From: an uncultured Verrucomicrobiota bacterium
GTDB taxonomy: Bacteria; Verrucomicrobiota; Verrucomicrobiia; Opitutales; UBA9783
DNA: 64,000 nt
Reading direction: 5' to 3'
NCBI GenBank assembly: GCA_902495005.1
Contig: CABUVL010000001.1
Coordinates: 62,001-126,000, forward strand
Within the stretch, counting starts at the first letter, position 1. Each line of letters opens with the position of its first letter. Below the pieces are notes generated by a model that was given only the letters and a program-made list of their open reading frames with translations, was not told where the DNA came from and did no database searches. Shown here one piece after another: positions 63,290-64,000 of this stretch. A program made the translations under genes and the position numbers.

Positions 63290-64000
63290 TTATTTAAATT
63301 CGACAATCGGGGGATTTAAGGATAAATTTAAATGCAGTAGCCCCGATTGTTGTGAGTTTGATAACGACTGCAGGATTTGTTTTAAGTGTTGTATTTGTGA
63401 CTCAAGGTGATCGCATTCAAACGTAATTTGTTTGCCATCTCGAGTGAACAAGTCCACTTGCAGCCACTTTTCGTTTAAAAAGGGGTCAAAGTTTTTTAAG
63501 GAAATTCGTGCGATGCGGGCATAAAAATCGGGATGATGCCGCATGATAGTGTCCAGCACATTATTAATTTTTTGGAACTGTAGGATGGCACGGTCCTTTA
63601 TAATATTTTTGGATACGTTAGACAAGCTGGGCAGTGCGTTTACCGTTTGTCGGGAGTAGGCCACGGGGCAAAAGATTTTTCCGTCCGTGGCGACGAGACG
63701 CACAAAACGTTTATTCCCTTTCAAGATAAACAACTTGGCGGCTGCCTGGCATTCTTGCAGCTGAATGTGTAAAGTGTCCGGGAAAACCCTTGAAATTTCG
63801 GCACTTATAATTTGACGATAGGCCTCCAATTGCTTCTTTAACGCGAGGAGGTCAATGCGCATTAAATCTTCTCCGAAAGGGATGTTGACGTGTTTCTCAA
63901 CCCACTCTTTCGATATGACGCCGTTAGAGCTCAACGACAAGGAACGCATGGGTTGCGGGCGCAAACATGGCTTCATTAAATATACGCACAATAGGGCGCC
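63290..64000 (-). CDS. FtsQ-like cell division protein, 5' end beyond window
   Basis: At least 236 residues; the frame stays open past the right edge (GALLCVYLMK before the first ATG-like codon), so the N-terminal TM is probably cut. The POTRA domain is visible (about RSLSLSSNGVISKEWVEKHV...GEDLMRIDL, where FtsQ relatives have V.G...vs...v.......g.nll.ld), then the FtsQ core with VFPDTLHIQLQECQAAAKL and the VATDGKIFCPVAYS region. FtsQ is a bitopic divisome protein. Assignment rests on the POTRA pattern and length. Confidence 0.65.
   Translation of the reverse strand, partial: GALLCVYLMKPCLRPQPMRSLSLSSNGVISKEWVEKHVNIPFGEDLMRIDLLALKKQLEAYRQIISAEISRVFPDTLHIQLQECQAAAKLFILKGNKRFVRLVATDGKIFCPVAYSRQTVNALPSLSNVSKNIIKDRAILQFQKINNVLDTIMRHHPDFYARIARISLKNFDPFLNEKWLQVDLFTRDGKQITFECDHLESQIQHLKQILQSLSNSQQSGLLHLNLSLNPPIVEFK

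Noticed and set aside
1..64000. CRISPR array in support of the CARF-like protein
   Set aside because: No regularly spaced short repeats or cas genes were seen in the window.

Overview
The window reads as chromosome of a Gram-negative bacterium. It carries lipopolysaccharide genes (a heptosyltransferase, an O-antigen-polymerase-like protein), an Mla/MCE lipid-transport operon, an outer-membrane beta-barrel protein, pseudopilins and two flagellar genes. A 33-residue COX24/AURKAIP1-type basic protein, an AsmA-like protein, BspA-type leucine-rich-repeat proteins and a verrucomicrobial-looking CARF/sigma54-type protein point to the PVC superphylum, most likely an Opitutae-like Verrucomicrobiota. 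This placement is an inference from protein flavour, not a search result. Several decayed genes and Clostridia-like sugar genes suggest a host- or gut-associated life.

Layout. 0-16 kb is a housekeeping mosaic: heptosyltransferase (cut by the window edge) and NAD-dependent epimerase, dicarboxylate symporter, XerC/D recombinase, RNase P RNA (rnpB), a DnaQ-type exonuclease, bS18, TsaC/Sua5, a pseudouridine synthase, FolD, an RDD protein, a tiny basic ribosome-type protein, a DedA/TVP38-like protein, XseA, Pgi, an exported small heat-shock protein and FliP. 16.3-20.1 kb holds three tandem secreted BspA-like LRR proteins. 20.2-22.0 kb holds a CARF plus degenerate sigma54-AAA protein, a small membrane protein and a pseudopilin. 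22.6-31.7 kb is a Mu-like prophage head/connector block, all on the minus strand, without integration, replication or tail-sheath genes. 32.1-36.9 kb is a compact minus-strand operon: an aromatic-repeat exported protein, MlaE, MlaF, MlaD and a zeta-toxin-like kinase.

36.98-37.23 kb is a gene-free segment with an AT-rich stretch and five perfect TTATNCACA DnaA boxes in 176 bp. Flanking genes diverge from it, and the plus strand goes from C-rich on the left to G-rich on the right. It is my best candidate for the chromosomal replication origin.

To the right lie valS, secreted proteins and a beta-barrel protein (37.7-43.8 kb). A decayed surface-polysaccharide island follows (43.9-48.9 kb) with an O-antigen polymerase, broken methyltransferases, a Clostridia-like sugar transferase, a broken epimerase and a 105-bp direct repeat. 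After that come tRNA-Ala and tRNA-Leu, an AsmA-like protein, FliD, RNase PH, a second pseudopilin, rpmI-rplT-pheS, an RsbW-type ATPase, FtsK, a HIT protein, a Ste24-type M48 protease, XseB, rpsP-trmD-rplS (without rimM) and an FtsQ-like protein cut by the right edge.
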